Positions 20,468-30,353 of a DNA stretch of 64,000 nucleotides are shown here, piece after piece; position 1 is the stretch's first letter, and every line of letters starts with the position of its first letter. A model generated the notes under the pieces. The model did no database searches. It was given only the letters and a program-made list of their open reading frames with translations, and was not told where the DNA came from. A program made the translations under genes and the position numbers. The DNA comes from Rhodopirellula sp. SM50. Its GTDB lineage: Bacteria > Planctomycetota > Planctomycetia > Pirellulales > Pirellulaceae. The stretch is taken from NCBI RefSeq assembly GCF_002289565.1, contig NZ_NTFY01000080.1, forward strand, positions 1-64,000, read 5' to 3'.

Positions 20468-20953
20468 CTAACGCGCTGCCCGGAACGGACGGTCGACGCC
20501 ATCGGTCACCGCACTGAGGTACAGTCCCGCACCCGTCGCGACCGGCTCTTGCTTGTTCAGGTGATCGCGGACCTCACGCATCACGTCGCGACGTGAAATC
20601 TGACCGAGCAACCGCCGGTTGGAATCCAACACCGGCAACCTGCGGCACGACGCATCCAAGAACGTCTGGGCGATCGAAAGCAAATCCGTGCGCGCTTCGA
20701 TGGTCGGGGGATCGGTGTCGACAAACGCCATCACGTTGTTCGACGGCATCTGCTCGTAGGCCGCGTTGACCACGAATCGGATACAAGACTTTTCCGAAAA
20801 GATCCCTAAAAAGCGATCGTCTCGGTCGACCACCGGTGCACCGGAAATTCGATGTTGCAGCAGAACATCGAGGGCTTCCAAAACGTCCATGTCTGGCGAG
20901 AGTGTCGTCAGGTTCGATACCATCATGTCGCGTGCACAGGTGTTGGGCGTCAT
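20468..20953 (-). CDS. CBS-pair protein
   Basis: A small soluble protein of about 161 residues made of two CBS motifs, a fold that binds adenosine nucleotides and regulates partners. The ATG at 20953 (MTPNTCARDMM) was chosen over one 17 codons upstream because the CBS helix 'DMMVSNLTTLSPDMDVLEALDVLLQ' begins right after it. Motif 1 contains HRISGAPVVDRDDRFLGIFSEKS and motif 2 contains RRLPVLDSNRRLLGQISRRDVMREV. There is no effector domain, so it must act on another protein. Another two-CBS protein occurs at 57346. Confidence 0.88.
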   Translation of the reverse strand: MTPNTCARDMMVSNLTTLSPDMDVLEALDVLLQHRISGAPVVDRDDRFLGIFSEKSCIRFVVNAAYEQMPSNNVMAFVDTDPPTIEARTDLLSIAQTFLDASCRRLPVLDSNRRLLGQISRRDVMREVRDHLNKQEPVATGAGLYLSAVTDGVDRPFRAAR

Positions 20954-21252
20954 CAGGCTTGCTCCGGGATAAAACGATGAGAACGGTGGACGGTCCCAAG
21001 GCACCCTCTCAATGGCTGCCCGGGGATTCCGTTTTTTGCTGCAGCGACGGCGGTGTCAAGAAAATTTTCTTGCCCTGGAGATTCATCGCCTCGGCAAGAC
21101 TGGACGTCGATTATTTCGTGATGGAGTTCCCAGGCTCGCGTGAAAGCCGCTGTGGCGTTAGGTTTTCTGCATCAAGGCCGATGTTTCCACCCACTCGGAC
21201 ACACGCCATGTGATGCCATGTGATTCTTTTCACAACCCCAGGAGAAAATCCA

Positions 21253-21732
21253 ATGAAAGGCCAATGGGTCGAAATCGAATTCGATTGTCTGCCGCTTCGA
21301 AGCGTGTCGCGATTGGATGTGCCCCTGGACGCGTCGCCGGCGTACGAGCAGTTCGTCCAGCGGGTCAAGGCGGCGATGAAAAAACACGGCACACACAACA
21401 CGTATTACCTGCACCGATGCACGTGCGTGTTCCACCTGACCAACGCGACCGATCGCGGCGAGATCGCGTTCTCATTCGAAGGCACCGCGCTGACGGGCGA
21501 AGAAGACCGCAAGACTCGATCGGTGGACCTGACCGTGAAACTGTTACGCGAGACGTGTGGCTGGCTGTCGCAGCCGATCGTGGATTTTTTCGCCGAGTCG
21601 GTTCAGCATGCGGTGCTGGTCGAATTCGATCGTTACATCGAGGCCGGTGATCTGTCCAAAACCGAAGCCCGAATGCAAAAGTTGGCCGAAGAAAACGAAC
21701 TCGGCCAGGGGTTTGTGGGGATGTATTTGTAG
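21253..21732 (+). CDS. Conserved small protein, function unknown
   Basis: 159 residues, soluble, family not recognised. The ATG at 21253 is preceded by a good Shine-Dalgarno (CAGGAGAAAATCCA), which decides it over an ATG 33 bp upstream. The N-terminal half is beta-rich (WVEIEFDCLPLRS, THNTYYLHRCTCVFHLTN, GEIAFSFEGTAL) and the C-terminal half helical (VDLTVKLLRETCGWLSQPIVDFFAESVQHAVLVEFDRYI, then an ARMQKLAEENEL helix). The composition fits a real gene and it ends with a plain stop before the repeat array. No operon partner; its neighbour mfd is convergent. Confidence 0.7.
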   Translation: MKGQWVEIEFDCLPLRSVSRLDVPLDASPAYEQFVQRVKAAMKKHGTHNTYYLHRCTCVFHLTNATDRGEIAFSFEGTALTGEEDRKTRSVDLTVKLLRETCGWLSQPIVDFFAESVQHAVLVEFDRYIEAGDLSKTEARMQKLAEENELGQGFVGMYL

Positions 21733-21821
21733 CCGCTGGTATCCCGTTCGGGGCATTGGGGGCGATACCATTTCAGTCACCCTCCCTGGCAGGGAGGGGA
21801 GGGTCGATCGGTTTTCACTTG

Positions 21822-22385
21822 TTCCCGGGCTCCGCCCCACGCCGTGAACGATTTATTTCCTGTGTTTGACGAGGTTTTAGCGGCAGGGCGCAAGCCCTCC
21901 GGCTTGCGCATCTTTGCCAACACACCGGAGGGCTCGCGCCCTACCGCTAAAAAGTCGTTCACGGCGTAGGGCTCCGCCTGGGAACACACTGTCACGGAGG
22001 CTCCTGCCTCGCACCTGCCATCGACGTGTGGCGGAGCCACACCGGACGCGCGTTCCAAGGCGGAGCCTTGGAACGAGGCAGCTGACAGGCTGGAAGCCTA
22101 TCCCACTTTACTTGTTCCCGGGCTCCGCCTGGGAACACACTGTCACGGAGGCTCCTGCCTCGTACCCGCCATCGACGTGTGGCGGAGCCACACCGGACGC
22201 GGGTTCCAAGGCGGAGCCTTGGAACGAGGCAGCTGACAGGCTGGAAGCCTATCCCACTTTACTTGTTCCCAGGCTCCGCCTGGGAACACACTGTCACGGA
22301 GGCTCCTGCCTCGCACCTGCCATCGACGTGTGGCGGAGCCACACCGGATGTGCGTTCCCCGGCGGAGCCTTGGAACGAGGTACGG
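21822..22385. repeat. Array of 151-bp palindromic repeats (R-B)
   Basis: Three units start at 21971, 22122 and 22273 (spacing exactly 151 and 151). Each reads GCTCCGCCTGGGAACACACT, then TCACGGAGGCTCCTGCCTC, then GTGTGGCGGAGCCACACCGG, then TTCCAAGGCGGAGCCTTGGAACGAG. The first two end with an R1 half copy (22084-22106, 22235-22257). To the left (21880-21960) lies an inverted pair of the AGGGCGC(G/A)AGCCCTCCGG family. The array fills the space between the convergent 21253 gene and mfd. The units differ at only a few positions. Confidence 0.9.
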
Positions 22386-22400
22386 TGGGTCACACTCCGA

Positions 22401-25400
22401 TCATCCCAACACCCCACGCGCCAGCTTCAGATACCCGCCACCGGTCGGATCATCGATGTCGATCTCGGGATAGTTCTTGGGTGGCTGTTTTTTCGATCCC
22501 GGTTTCTTCTGTGGCCGCAGCGGTATGTAGGCGCGTTTGGCGTCGACGATTCGAACCGGGTACTTGGAATGCTTGGCCAACAGTTCCACGCGGCGACGCT
22601 GGGTGTAGTGCAACACGATGAATCGCGCATCGCTGGTGATCGACGCGATCTGCCAGGCGGCGGCATCGAGACGCAATTCGGCCAATTCCAGCATCCGCTC
22701 AGCCGCATCGGGCAGCGGGCCGAATCGGTCCAACAGCTCTTCGCGAATCAATCCGATCTCCTCGGCGTTTTCGATTTTCGCGATCCGCCGATACAAATCG
22801 ATCTTGTGACGCAAATCCGGCACATAGTCCGGTGCCAGATAGGCTTCGATCGGCAGGTCGATGTCGACGTCCGCGGACAGGGCAGGCGGCAAATTTTGCA
22901 TCTGGCGGACGGCGTCTTCGAGCAGTTGGCAATACATCTCGTAACCGATCGCAGCGATGTGGCCACTCTGTTGGCTGCCGAGTAAGTTTCCCGCGCCGCG
23001 TATTTCCAGGTCGCGCATCGAAATCGCGAACCCGGCTCCCATCTGACTGAACTCTTCGATCGCCCGTAGACGTTTGCTCGCTTCGGGCGACAGGTGTTTG
23101 TGGGGCGCCACCATCATGTAGCAAAACGCCTGGTGTTTGTACCGTCCGACGCGGCCGCGCAACTGGTGCAGATCGCTCAATCCATAGTGATCCGCATCGT
23201 CAATGAAAATCGTGTTGGCGTTGGGGATGTCCAATCCGCTTTCGATGATCGTGGTCGCCAGCAACATGTCGTACTTGTGTTCGATGAAGTCGACCATGAC
23301 TTGTTCCAGTTCGCCTTCGGGCATTTGACCGTGTCCGATCACGATCCGAATCTCGGGAACAATGTTTCGGATCTTCTCGGCCACCTGTTCCATGTCACCG
23401 ATTCGATTGTGGACCATAAAGATCTGTCCGCCGCGGTTCAGCTCGCGGACGATCGCGCTGCGAATCAGTTTGTCATCCCAGCGGGTCACGACGGTTTCGA
23501 CACTGCGGCGTTCGGCCGGCGGTGTTTCCAAGTTGCTGATATCGCGAACGCCGACCAACGCCATGTGCAAGGTTCGCGGGATCGGAGTTGCCGACAGCGT
23601 CAGGACATCGACGTTGGAATGTTTGTTCTTCAAGCGTTCCTTGACGCCCACACCGAACCGCTGTTCTTCGTCGATGACGACCAGTCCCAGGTTGGAAAAC
23701 GCGATGTCTTTGCCGGCCACGCGGTGGGTGCCGACGACGATGTCCACCTTTCCCGCCTTGAGATCCTTCAGGGTTTGGCGTTGTTCGGCTGCGGTACAGA
23801 ACCGGCTGAGTTTTTCGATGCGGACGGGGAATTCGGCCATCCGATTGCGAAAGTTATGAAAATGCTGTTCGGCCAACACGGTCGTCGGCACCAACACGGC
23901 GACCTGGTAACCGCTGGTGACCGCTTTAAACGCCGCCCGCATGGCGACTTCGGTCTTGCCGAATCCGACGTCGCCGCAGATCAAGCGGTCCATCGGCTTG
24001 GCCATTTCCATGTCGTCTTTGCAGTCGGCGATCGCGGTGACCTGATCGGGCGTTTCCTGATACGGAAAACTGGCGTCGAATTGTTGTTGCCAGATGTGAT
24101 CGGGGTCAAACGCGATGCCCTGTCGTCCGGTGCGTTTGGCTTGCAACTCGAGCAACTCACTGGCCATGTCGGTCACCGCCGACTCGGCCGCTTTTTTCTG
24201 TCGCACCCACGCTTGCCCACCGATCTTGGCCAGTTTGGGACGGTTTTTGGTGCCGCCGACGTAGCGTTGGATCAATCCGATCCGCGAGGCGGGGACATAG
24301 ATTTTGGAACCGCCCTCGTATTCGATGACCAGATGCTCGACGTGCTGGCCGTTCTTTTCGATGTGGTCCAGTCCCCGGTAGAGTCCGATCCCGTGCGAGA
24401 GGTGAACGACCAGATCGCCGGCTTCCAACTGCATCGACGCGGTGATCGGTTTTCCGGGAGCGCGCGTCTTGCCGCGTCGAACCGGACTGCGATGGAACAG
24501 CTCGGCGCCGGTGAGCACCAATCGTTTTGCGGCGGTCAATCGGAATCCGCCGCTGATCTGTGCGACGGCCGGCTTGATGTGTCCGCTGCGTGCGGCCTCG
24601 GTTTCGGCCAACAATTCCATCAGCCGCTGGCTGTCCGAGGGCGTGTCGCCGACCAATAGGATTTCGTGGTCGGCGGCGACGGTGTCGATCCGCGTTTGCG
24701 TTTCGTCGAGCGCCAATGCGAATCCGTCGGCGCTGGTCGACTGCAAATCGATCGTCGTCTCGGCACCTTCGTTCAGCAGCGATGCCGTGACCACTTTCAG
24801 ATGCGACATCGATGCGAGCAACGCATTGAAATCGGTGAAATGGCTGTGGTCGTCGGTTCGCCCCAACAGCGTCTCGGCCGACAGCTTGCTATCGTGGGGG
24901 TCGACCAGAATCACCAACGTGTCGTCGGGCAGGTAGTCGGTGATCGGCCCCAGGTCGATGTCGTGCAGGGAATCTTCGGATGTCTGATCGTCCGCGCCGA
25001 CGGCCGTGATCTCAACCTCGTTGATCGATTCGATACTTCGTTGGCTACCCAGATCGAACTTGCGAATCGATTCGATTTCGTCTCCAAACCATTCGACCCG
25101 AATCGGGTTGGATTGATCGACCGAAAAAATGTCCATCAACCCGCCGCGCGTCGCATACTCGCCCGGTAATTGAACGGCGGTGGTCGCGACAAACCCGCTC
25201 TGGTCCAGCCAGCGGGCGACTTCGTCCATCGCAATTTCGTCTCCCACGGCCAGGCTGCGGGTGGACGCTTCCAGTTGGGCCGGCGTGGGAACCAGTTGAA
25301 TCGCACCACCGATGTATGCGGTCACCAGCAACGGGTCGGTGTCGTCAGAGTCCCGCCCTCGCAGCTTCTGCAAGACTTGCAAACGCTCGGCCAAATCGCT

Positions 25401-25784
25401 GTCGGCCAGGGCGTGTTTGCCGGACCGCCCGACGCTCAACGGCAGGGCGACCGAATCGGCGATCCCGAAAGCGATCGCGTCACCGGCGACGACATCGGCG
25501 TCGGCCGCTTGGGGCAGCAGCATCAGCACGTTGGGGCAGCGTCGCGCGGCGGCCGCGGCCAACACCGCCCGCAGCGATCCCCAGACGCCCGAAAATGCCA
25601 GCTGGTCCCCCGGCGAACACCCCGCGATGACTTCGCTGATCCGCGCATGCTCATCCAGCAAGTCGACGATCTCGTGCAGACGCTGCGTTCCGAGTGGGCT
25701 GGCGATGGACAAGGTCGATCGATGGGTTTCAGTGGGATGGGCGGTGGTTTGTGCCGTCGGTGGTTTGTGCCGTCGGGCAACCAT
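22401..25784 (-). CDS. mfd: Transcription-repair coupling factor Mfd
   Basis: ATP-dependent translocase that removes RNA polymerase stalled at lesions and recruits UvrA. The protein is about 1,127 residues, like E. coli Mfd (1,148). In order: UvrB-like N-terminal homology (SPGDQLAFSGVWGSLRAVLAA), a CarD-like RNA-polymerase interaction domain (EAGDLVVHLSHGIGLYRGLDH), the helicase core with Walker A near residue 603 (GDVGFGKTEVAMRAAF), the DEEQ box near 703 (VIDEEQRFGV), motif III (TLSATPIPRTLHMAL), motif VI (QLRGRVGRYKHQAFCY), and the TRCF C-terminal domain. The ATG at 25784 was chosen because upstream in-frame residues are not Mfd-like. Monocistronic, its stop abutting the repeat array. Confidence 0.97.
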   Translation of the reverse strand: MVARRHKPPTAQTTAHPTETHRSTLSIASPLGTQRLHEIVDLLDEHARISEVIAGCSPGDQLAFSGVWGSLRAVLAAAAARRCPNVLMLLPQAADADVVAGDAIAFGIADSVALPLSVGRSGKHALADSDLAERLQVLQKLRGRDSDDTDPLLVTAYIGGAIQLVPTPAQLEASTRSLAVGDEIAMDEVARWLDQSGFVATTAVQLPGEYATRGGLMDIFSVDQSNPIRVEWFGDEIESIRKFDLGSQRSIESINEVEITAVGADDQTSEDSLHDIDLGPITDYLPDDTLVILVDPHDSKLSAETLLGRTDDHSHFTDFNALLASMSHLKVVTASLLNEGAETTIDLQSTSADGFALALDETQTRIDTVAADHEILLVGDTPSDSQRLMELLAETEAARSGHIKPAVAQISGGFRLTAAKRLVLTGAELFHRSPVRRGKTRAPGKPITASMQLEAGDLVVHLSHGIGLYRGLDHIEKNGQHVEHLVIEYEGGSKIYVPASRIGLIQRYVGGTKNRPKLAKIGGQAWVRQKKAAESAVTDMASELLELQAKRTGRQGIAFDPDHIWQQQFDASFPYQETPDQVTAIADCKDDMEMAKPMDRLICGDVGFGKTEVAMRAAFKAVTSGYQVAVLVPTTVLAEQHFHNFRNRMAEFPVRIEKLSRFCTAAEQRQTLKDLKAGKVDIVVGTHRVAGKDIAFSNLGLVVIDEEQRFGVGVKERLKNKHSNVDVLTLSATPIPRTLHMALVGVRDISNLETPPAERRSVETVVTRWDDKLIRSAIVRELNRGGQIFMVHNRIGDMEQVAEKIRNIVPEIRIVIGHGQMPEGELEQVMVDFIEHKYDMLLATTIIESGLDIPNANTIFIDDADHYGLSDLHQLRGRVGRYKHQAFCYMMVAPHKHLSPEASKRLRAIEEFSQMGAGFAISMRDLEIRGAGNLLGSQQSGHIAAIGYEMYCQLLEDAVRQMQNLPPALSADVDIDLPIEAYLAPDYVPDLRHKIDLYRRIAKIENAEEIGLIREELLDRFGPLPDAAERMLELAELRLDAAAWQIASITSDARFIVLHYTQRRRVELLAKHSKYPVRIVDAKRAYIPLRPQKKPGSKKQPPKNYPEIDIDDPTGGGYLKLARGVLG

Positions 25785-26074
25785 GGGGCGCGCCGATGGC
25801 AGCCCCACGGTCAGGTGCCGGCCAAATTCTATCAGGCCAACTCGCGGAAATAATACCCACCGATCGCAGCGCGATCCCACCGATGACAGGGCGGCAAAAA
25901 TCCGTGGGTTCGCGCTGCCATCGGTGGGGCCAGGAATCGTTTCATCGTTCCGCAAGGAACAGCCTGACCCCTTTTTCGCGGGGCGGTTCACAGGGCCGGA
26001 GTTTGCAGTGACAATCTGGGCTGAAAATTCACTGGGCTGAAAACCTGAATCCATTCACCGGGAGAGGACGCTAA

Positions 26075-27118
26075 ATGAGTATCGGAATCGGAATTGTCGG
26101 CTGTGGCATGATCGCAAATTTCCACGCACGGGCCATCGCCGATGCCGAAGGTGCCCACCTGGTCGGTGCCTGCAGCCGCCGCAAGGAGGAGTACGAACCG
26201 TTTGCCGCCGAGCACCACTGCCGCGGATTCAGCTCGCTGGAGGAAATGCTGGCCGACCCGGAGGTCCAAGCCGTGTCGATCTGCACGCCGAGCGGGCTGC
26301 ACCTGGATCCCGCCGTCGCCGCCGCCAAAGCCGGCAAGCACGTGATCGTCGAAAAACCCCTTGAGATCACGACCGAGCGTTGCGATCAAATCATCCAGGC
26401 CTGTGAGGAAGCCGGGGTCCAACTGAACGTGGCCTTTCAAAGTCGATTCCACGAGTCGAGTCGGTTGATGAAGGAAGCCGTCGATTCGGGACGCTTCGGA
26501 AAGGTCACGATGGGAGACGCCTACGTCAAGTGGTACCGCAGCCAAGCGTACTACGACAGCGGCGAATGGCGTGGGACCTGGAAACTCGACGGCGGCGGGG
26601 CGTTGATGAATCAGGCGATTCACAGCGTCGATTTGCTGCTGTGGCTGATGGGGCCGGTCAAACAAATCAGCGCCATGACGTCGACCCTGACCCACGAACG
26701 CATCGAAGTCGAAGACGTCGCCGTCGCCACGCTGCAATTCGAAAGCGGCGCGCTGGGGGTCATCGAAGCCACGACGACGGCCTACCCGGGAGCCCTCAAA
26801 CGCATCGAAATCAGCGGTAGCGAAGGCAGTGCGATCCTGGAAGAGGAAGACATCAAGGCCTGGGAATTCGCCAACGAAACCCCGGCCGACGAAAAAATTC
26901 GCGCCGAAATGGTCGGCAAGACCGACACCGGCGGCGGTGCGTCCGACCCGTCCGCGATCAGCCACGACGGCCACACGAAGATCTTTGAAGAGTCCATCAA
27001 AGCCATCAACGAGGGCCGCCCGTCGCTGATCAATGGCCACGAAGGCCGACGCAGCGTCGAAGTGATCTGCGCGATCTACGAAAGTGCCAAGACCGGCAAG
27101 ATCGTCACGCTCGGCTGA
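26075..27118 (+). CDS. Gfo/Idh/MocA family oxidoreductase
   Basis: A 347-residue NAD(P)-dependent sugar or inositol dehydrogenase-type protein. The Rossmann motif is GIVGCGMIANFHARAI (residues 6-21) and the family's EKPL box is at 93-96 with the catalytic-type lysine 94. The second half has GGGALMNQAIHSVDLLLWLMGPVKQI and a beta-sheet domain with AIEATTTAYPGALKRIEISG, both normal for the family. A GGGAGAGGACGCTAA leader gives a good ribosome-binding site. The substrate cannot be assigned from sequence; many planctomycete members act in sugar catabolism. It is 290 bp from the divergent mfd and stands alone. Confidence 0.92.
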   Translation: MSIGIGIVGCGMIANFHARAIADAEGAHLVGACSRRKEEYEPFAAEHHCRGFSSLEEMLADPEVQAVSICTPSGLHLDPAVAAAKAGKHVIVEKPLEITTERCDQIIQACEEAGVQLNVAFQSRFHESSRLMKEAVDSGRFGKVTMGDAYVKWYRSQAYYDSGEWRGTWKLDGGGALMNQAIHSVDLLLWLMGPVKQISAMTSTLTHERIEVEDVAVATLQFESGALGVIEATTTAYPGALKRIEISGSEGSAILEEEDIKAWEFANETPADEKIRAEMVGKTDTGGGASDPSAISHDGHTKIFEESIKAINEGRPSLINGHEGRRSVEVICAIYESAKTGKIVTLG

Positions 27119-27195
27119 GGCTGCCGCGGGCTGACAGGTGGTCTTCCCATCCCGATTGGGATCGCAGTAGGTCGCGGGTGACATGACCCCGGGCG

Positions 27196-27331
27196 GGCAA
27201 CGCTGTGAAGCATTTTTTAGCGGTAGGGCGCGAGCCCTCCGGTGTCGTGGCAGAGATGAAGAACCGGAGGGCTCGCGCCCTGCCGCTAAAACCTCAAGAA
27301 ACACATGGGGAAAATGCTTCACAGCGTTGCC
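27196..27331. repeat. Nested palindromic element (composite R-C), copy 1
   Basis: The outer arms GGCAACGCTGTGAAGCATTTT (27196-27216) and its exact reverse complement (27311-27331) enclose a second inverted pair, TTTAGCGGTAGGGCGCGAG / CTCGCGCCCTGCCGCTAAA with CCCTCCGG / CCGGAGGG. An element with the same outer arms occurs at 45713-45928. The nesting resembles one repeat inserted inside another. Confidence 0.85.
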
Positions 27332-27498
27332 GGGCGGGGTGAAAGCCAGTAGCCGGAGGTGAGCGTTGCGACACCTCCGGAGATCCGGCCACGCGTCTGA
27401 CGCGACCCCGGAGGGGGGCGAAGCAAATCGCGCCCGAGCCTCACGACCGGCCTGCTGCCTCACCGCCGGCGGATTGATTCGCTGGGACCCCTCGGGAC

Positions 27499-27640
27499 GT
27501 CAATTGTATAAGTGGCGGATTTGATCCTAGCGGTAGTCGCCAAGACTTTCGCAGCGCCGGCCCTCTCTGGCGTTTGCTTGCTGCGCAAACGCCGTCTCTC
27601 CCAGAGGGAGAGAATCGAAATGGGTTGCAAAATCCTGCAG
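27499..27640 (+). repeat. 135-bp palindrome-containing repeat, copy 3
   Basis: Same orientation as 245-380 and very similar throughout, including TAGCGG(A/T)AGTCGCCA, the CGCAGCGCCGGCCCTCTCTGG stretch, the TTTGCTTG(C/T)CGCGCAAA hairpin and the terminal CTGCAG. Confidence 0.8.
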
Positions 27641-27682
27641 CAAAAGAATCGACGTCCCGATCTGATACTTAGAGTGGATCGC

Positions 27683-29230
27683 TCAGCGAGTCTCCCAAAA
27701 CCGCCGCGCCGCTCGAATGAAGGGCACGTAGCTGGCCAACTGATCCGCCGGCAATCGCGTCAACCGCTGTTCGTATTCGGACAACCATTCCCGAAAGAAC
27801 TGAACGCTTTCCGGACTGACCCGCCGCCGGCCGTCAAACTCGATCCACCACGGCGCGCTCATCGCCGCGCGGTAATGTTCACCGTGCAACGTCATCACAC
27901 GGAGGATCACCCAGCCGCTTTCGGTAGCCATGATCGGTGGGATCTCGCCGCCGGCTTTGGCAAATTCATCCAAGCGTGCACTGTAATGCACTCGGTTGTT
28001 GTGGATCACTTCCAAGTATTCGACCGGGTCACGCACCGCCAGGTTCAATTCCGGTTGGATCCGCAACACCTCACCGCTGCGGCCTTCAAACACATGGCCG
28101 GGCAGTTTGCCGCCGACCAGCGGACGCATCAGCGGTCCGTTGGTCGCCACGCTGGTGCCGGCCCAAGCGGCGTCCCACCAGGCCTGCTCGGTCTGTGGCG
28201 CGGCCGGTGATTCCACGCCGTCACCGCCCTGGGACGGTTTGGAAGTGACGTACAAGCGGTTGTATCCGATCGGTGTTTTCGCCGACCGATCGCCGCCGCC
28301 GGCCAAGGGGACCAAATCAATCCCGGCTTCGAGTGCGTGTCGATAGATCCGCTCGGCGTAACGGCCGACTTGGGTCGGCTCGGCAAGCGAGAACGACGAG
28401 GGGGTCCGGCCTTCGCGAACCGACACGACGCGGCGGTCCAGTCGCAGCCAATCCCCCAGCACGAACATGCCGTCGACTTTTCCGCTGGCCAACCACACCG
28501 GCAGCTCCCAGGCGAACGGGTTTTCGATTCCGATTTTGACGTCGGCAGCGTGTTCGCCTCCCGTCACCGCGACCAGTTGGGCCAGTGAATGTTCCGTCGG
28601 CTCGAGCGTCGATGCAAGCTGGGAATCGAATCCGAAATAGAGCAACCCGCGGTCCGCCGTCAGGTCGGTGCGAATCCACGTCGGTTGGTGTTCGATCGGA
28701 TCCTCTGTATCGCGGCGGGGAATCGGTTTAGCCGGGCGTTTGCCCAGCACCGCGGCGATGTGCAGATCCTCCGACGCCATCCTCAGCGGCACGCTTTCGG
28801 ACGAGGGAACGACACAGCAATCGCCGGCCAGCCATCCCTCGGCCGCCATGTCGACCATCCTCGGCAGCGCCACCGTTTTTTCATCCAGGCTCGTTTTTTC
28901 TAGCTCGAAGGTGCCGTTGATCACCCGGTATTCCGGGCCGCGGACGATGCGAAATCGATACGGGCCGTCGGGCAATTCCAAGACGACGCTGCGATCGACG
29001 ACGACACCGATCCCCGCCGAGACGGTTTGACGAACGGGCATCTGTTTTTCCTGTGGCCCTGACGGACTGGCACCGCGAAAAAACTCGACGCGTGAAATGA
29101 CAGGCTCGCCTGTCGATTCGTCTTCCAACTTCAGCGTCAATGAACCGCCTGCGGCCAGACAGGGACTGGCCGACATCACCAGAACGCCTACAGTAAACGC
29201 CCAACGGGCGGATCTTTGCCGTAATTTCAT
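27683..29230 (-). CDS. Secreted protein, degenerate CehA-like
   Basis: 515 residues with a Sec signal peptide: the ATG at 29230 gives MKLRQRSARWAFTVGVLVMSASPCLAAG, whereas an upstream in-frame start would bury the signal. After a carboxypeptidase-regulatory-like beta domain (SLTLKLEDESTGEPVISRVEFF, about 28-130) comes GWLAGDCCVVPSSESVPLRMASEDLHIAAVLGKRP. This has the layout of the planctomycete CehA/PHP-type metallohydrolases, whose motif normally reads GDLHVHR; here both histidines are replaced. I infer a homologue that has lost the metal site, or a separate subfamily. The last 150 residues (AWAGTSVATNGPLMRPLVGG, then RDPVEYLEVIHNNRV) also fit that family. Export to the periplasm is likely; the function is unknown. 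Confidence 0.7.
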   Translation of the reverse strand: MKLRQRSARWAFTVGVLVMSASPCLAAGGSLTLKLEDESTGEPVISRVEFFRGASPSGPQEKQMPVRQTVSAGIGVVVDRSVVLELPDGPYRFRIVRGPEYRVINGTFELEKTSLDEKTVALPRMVDMAAEGWLAGDCCVVPSSESVPLRMASEDLHIAAVLGKRPAKPIPRRDTEDPIEHQPTWIRTDLTADRGLLYFGFDSQLASTLEPTEHSLAQLVAVTGGEHAADVKIGIENPFAWELPVWLASGKVDGMFVLGDWLRLDRRVVSVREGRTPSSFSLAEPTQVGRYAERIYRHALEAGIDLVPLAGGGDRSAKTPIGYNRLYVTSKPSQGGDGVESPAAPQTEQAWWDAAWAGTSVATNGPLMRPLVGGKLPGHVFEGRSGEVLRIQPELNLAVRDPVEYLEVIHNNRVHYSARLDEFAKAGGEIPPIMATESGWVILRVMTLHGEHYRAAMSAPWWIEFDGRRRVSPESVQFFREWLSEYEQRLTRLPADQLASYVPFIRAARRFWETR

Positions 29231-29363
29231 CCGAGATTCGTTCCGATACGATTGCGGCGCAAGCTTTGCTACCTCTGACCAGGTGGCGCGGACCGTGCCA
29301 AGTTTGTCGCAACCCAGTATAAACCCGACCCAATCTGACTGACCGTTAGAGAACATTTTTGCC

Positions 29364-30344
29364 GTGGCTGAAGACCTTTACCAAACACTCGGCGTCGCCC
29401 GAAACGCTTCGAAAGACGAAATCAAGAAAGCGCATCGCAAGCTGGCGCTCAAGTTTCACCCTGACAAAAATCCGGGAAAGGATGCGCAGGAAAAGTTTAA
29501 ACGCATCCAGGAAGCTTACGACGTTTTAAGCGACGACGAAAAGCGGGCGGCGTACGACCGCTACGGCAAGGATTTTGAAAAGATCCGCGGGGGCGGCTAC
29601 CAGGGAGGGGCGCCAGGCGGATTCGACGGGCTGGATCTGGAACAGATCTTCGGCGGCGGCGGCGGTGGTGGTGCCGGCGGCCAAGCCGGGGGATTTAATT
29701 TTGAAGGCGGATTTGGCGACTTTTTCGAGCAAATCCTCGGCGGCGGCGGACGCGCCCCCGGGGGACGGCCCGGCGGGGGACGCGCGCGGACGGCCCAGGC
29801 CCGAGCGCCACAGAAGGGTGGAAACATCCGTCACGAACTGGAGCTTCCGCTCGAATTGGCTGTTCGCGGCGGGGAGACGGAGTTTTACGTCGGCGACGAA
29901 AAACTGGCCGTCACGATTCCGCCCGGTGTGGCCGAAGGCGCGAAAATGCGACTCCGCCAACAGGGCGCCCCCTCGCCCAACGGTGGCGAGCGCGGTGATT
30001 TGATCTTGGTGATCAAATCCTCGCCCCATCCACACTATCGACGACGCGGCCAGAACCTGGAACTGACCCTGCCGATCTCGATCAGTGAGGCAGCGTTGGG
30101 AACCAGCGTCGACGTGCCCACCCCGTCGGGCGTCGTCACGTTGAATATCCCCGCGGGCAGCAGCGGCGGTCGCAAACTCAGACTCAAGGGCCAGGGGATT
30201 CCCTCCAAATCGGGACCCAGCGGCGATCTGATCGTCCAGCTGCAAATCAAGCTTCCCGATTCGATCGACGAGGAGTCAAAAGAGCTGCTGCGGCAGTTCG
30301 CGGCGAAAAACCCCCAGTCGCTGCGTGACGACTTGGCCTTTTGA
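29364..30344 (+). CDS. DnaJ-type chaperone without zinc finger (CbpA-like)
   Basis: A co-chaperone that stimulates DnaK ATPase. The J domain fills residues 1-70 with HPD at 32-34 (KFHPDKNPG). A long Gly/Phe-rich linker follows (about 75-150, including [14 protein letters not shown] and an Arg/Gly stretch), then the two C-terminal substrate-binding beta domains (about 150-320: [52 protein letters not shown]). The cysteine-rich zinc domain of true DnaJ is absent, which places it with CbpA-type class B J proteins. The start is a GTG at 29364 ([11 protein letters not shown]). The rnpA gene follows after 9 bp, so the two are probably co-transcribed. Confidence 0.93.
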   Translation: MAEDLYQTLGVARNASKDEIKKAHRKLALKFHPDKNPGKDAQEKFKRIQEAYDVLSDDEKRAAYDRYGKDFEKIRGGGYQGGAPGGFDGLDLEQIFGGGGGGGAGGQAGGFNFEGGFGDFFEQILGGGGRAPGGRPGGGRARTAQARAPQKGGNIRHELELPLELAVRGGETEFYVGDEKLAVTIPPGVAEGAKMRLRQQGAPSPNGGERGDLILVIKSSPHPHYRRRGQNLELTLPISISEAALGTSVDVPTPSGVVTLNIPAGSSGGRKLRLKGQGIPSKSGPSGDLIVQLQIKLPDSIDEESKELLRQFAAKNPQSLRDDLAF

Positions 30345-30353
30345 CCGTCACTG

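Larger units (their letters stand above)
27119..27682. other. Repeat-rich intergenic region
   Basis: No gene is supported. The space holds a long inverted-repeat element (27196-27331), a REP-like GCCGGAGGTGAGCGTTGCGACACCTCCGG hairpin at about 27350-27380, and copy 3 of the 135-bp family (27499-27640). It separates the convergent Gfo/Idh/MocA gene and the secreted unknown. Confidence 0.75.

Noticed and set aside
21914-22621. 235-residue plus-strand frame of repeated peptides
   Set aside because: It translates the 151-bp palindromic array; repeated sequence reflects the DNA repeat, not a protein.
23094-24659. 521-residue plus-strand frame
   Set aside because: Antisense to mfd; no domain, and mfd is unambiguous.
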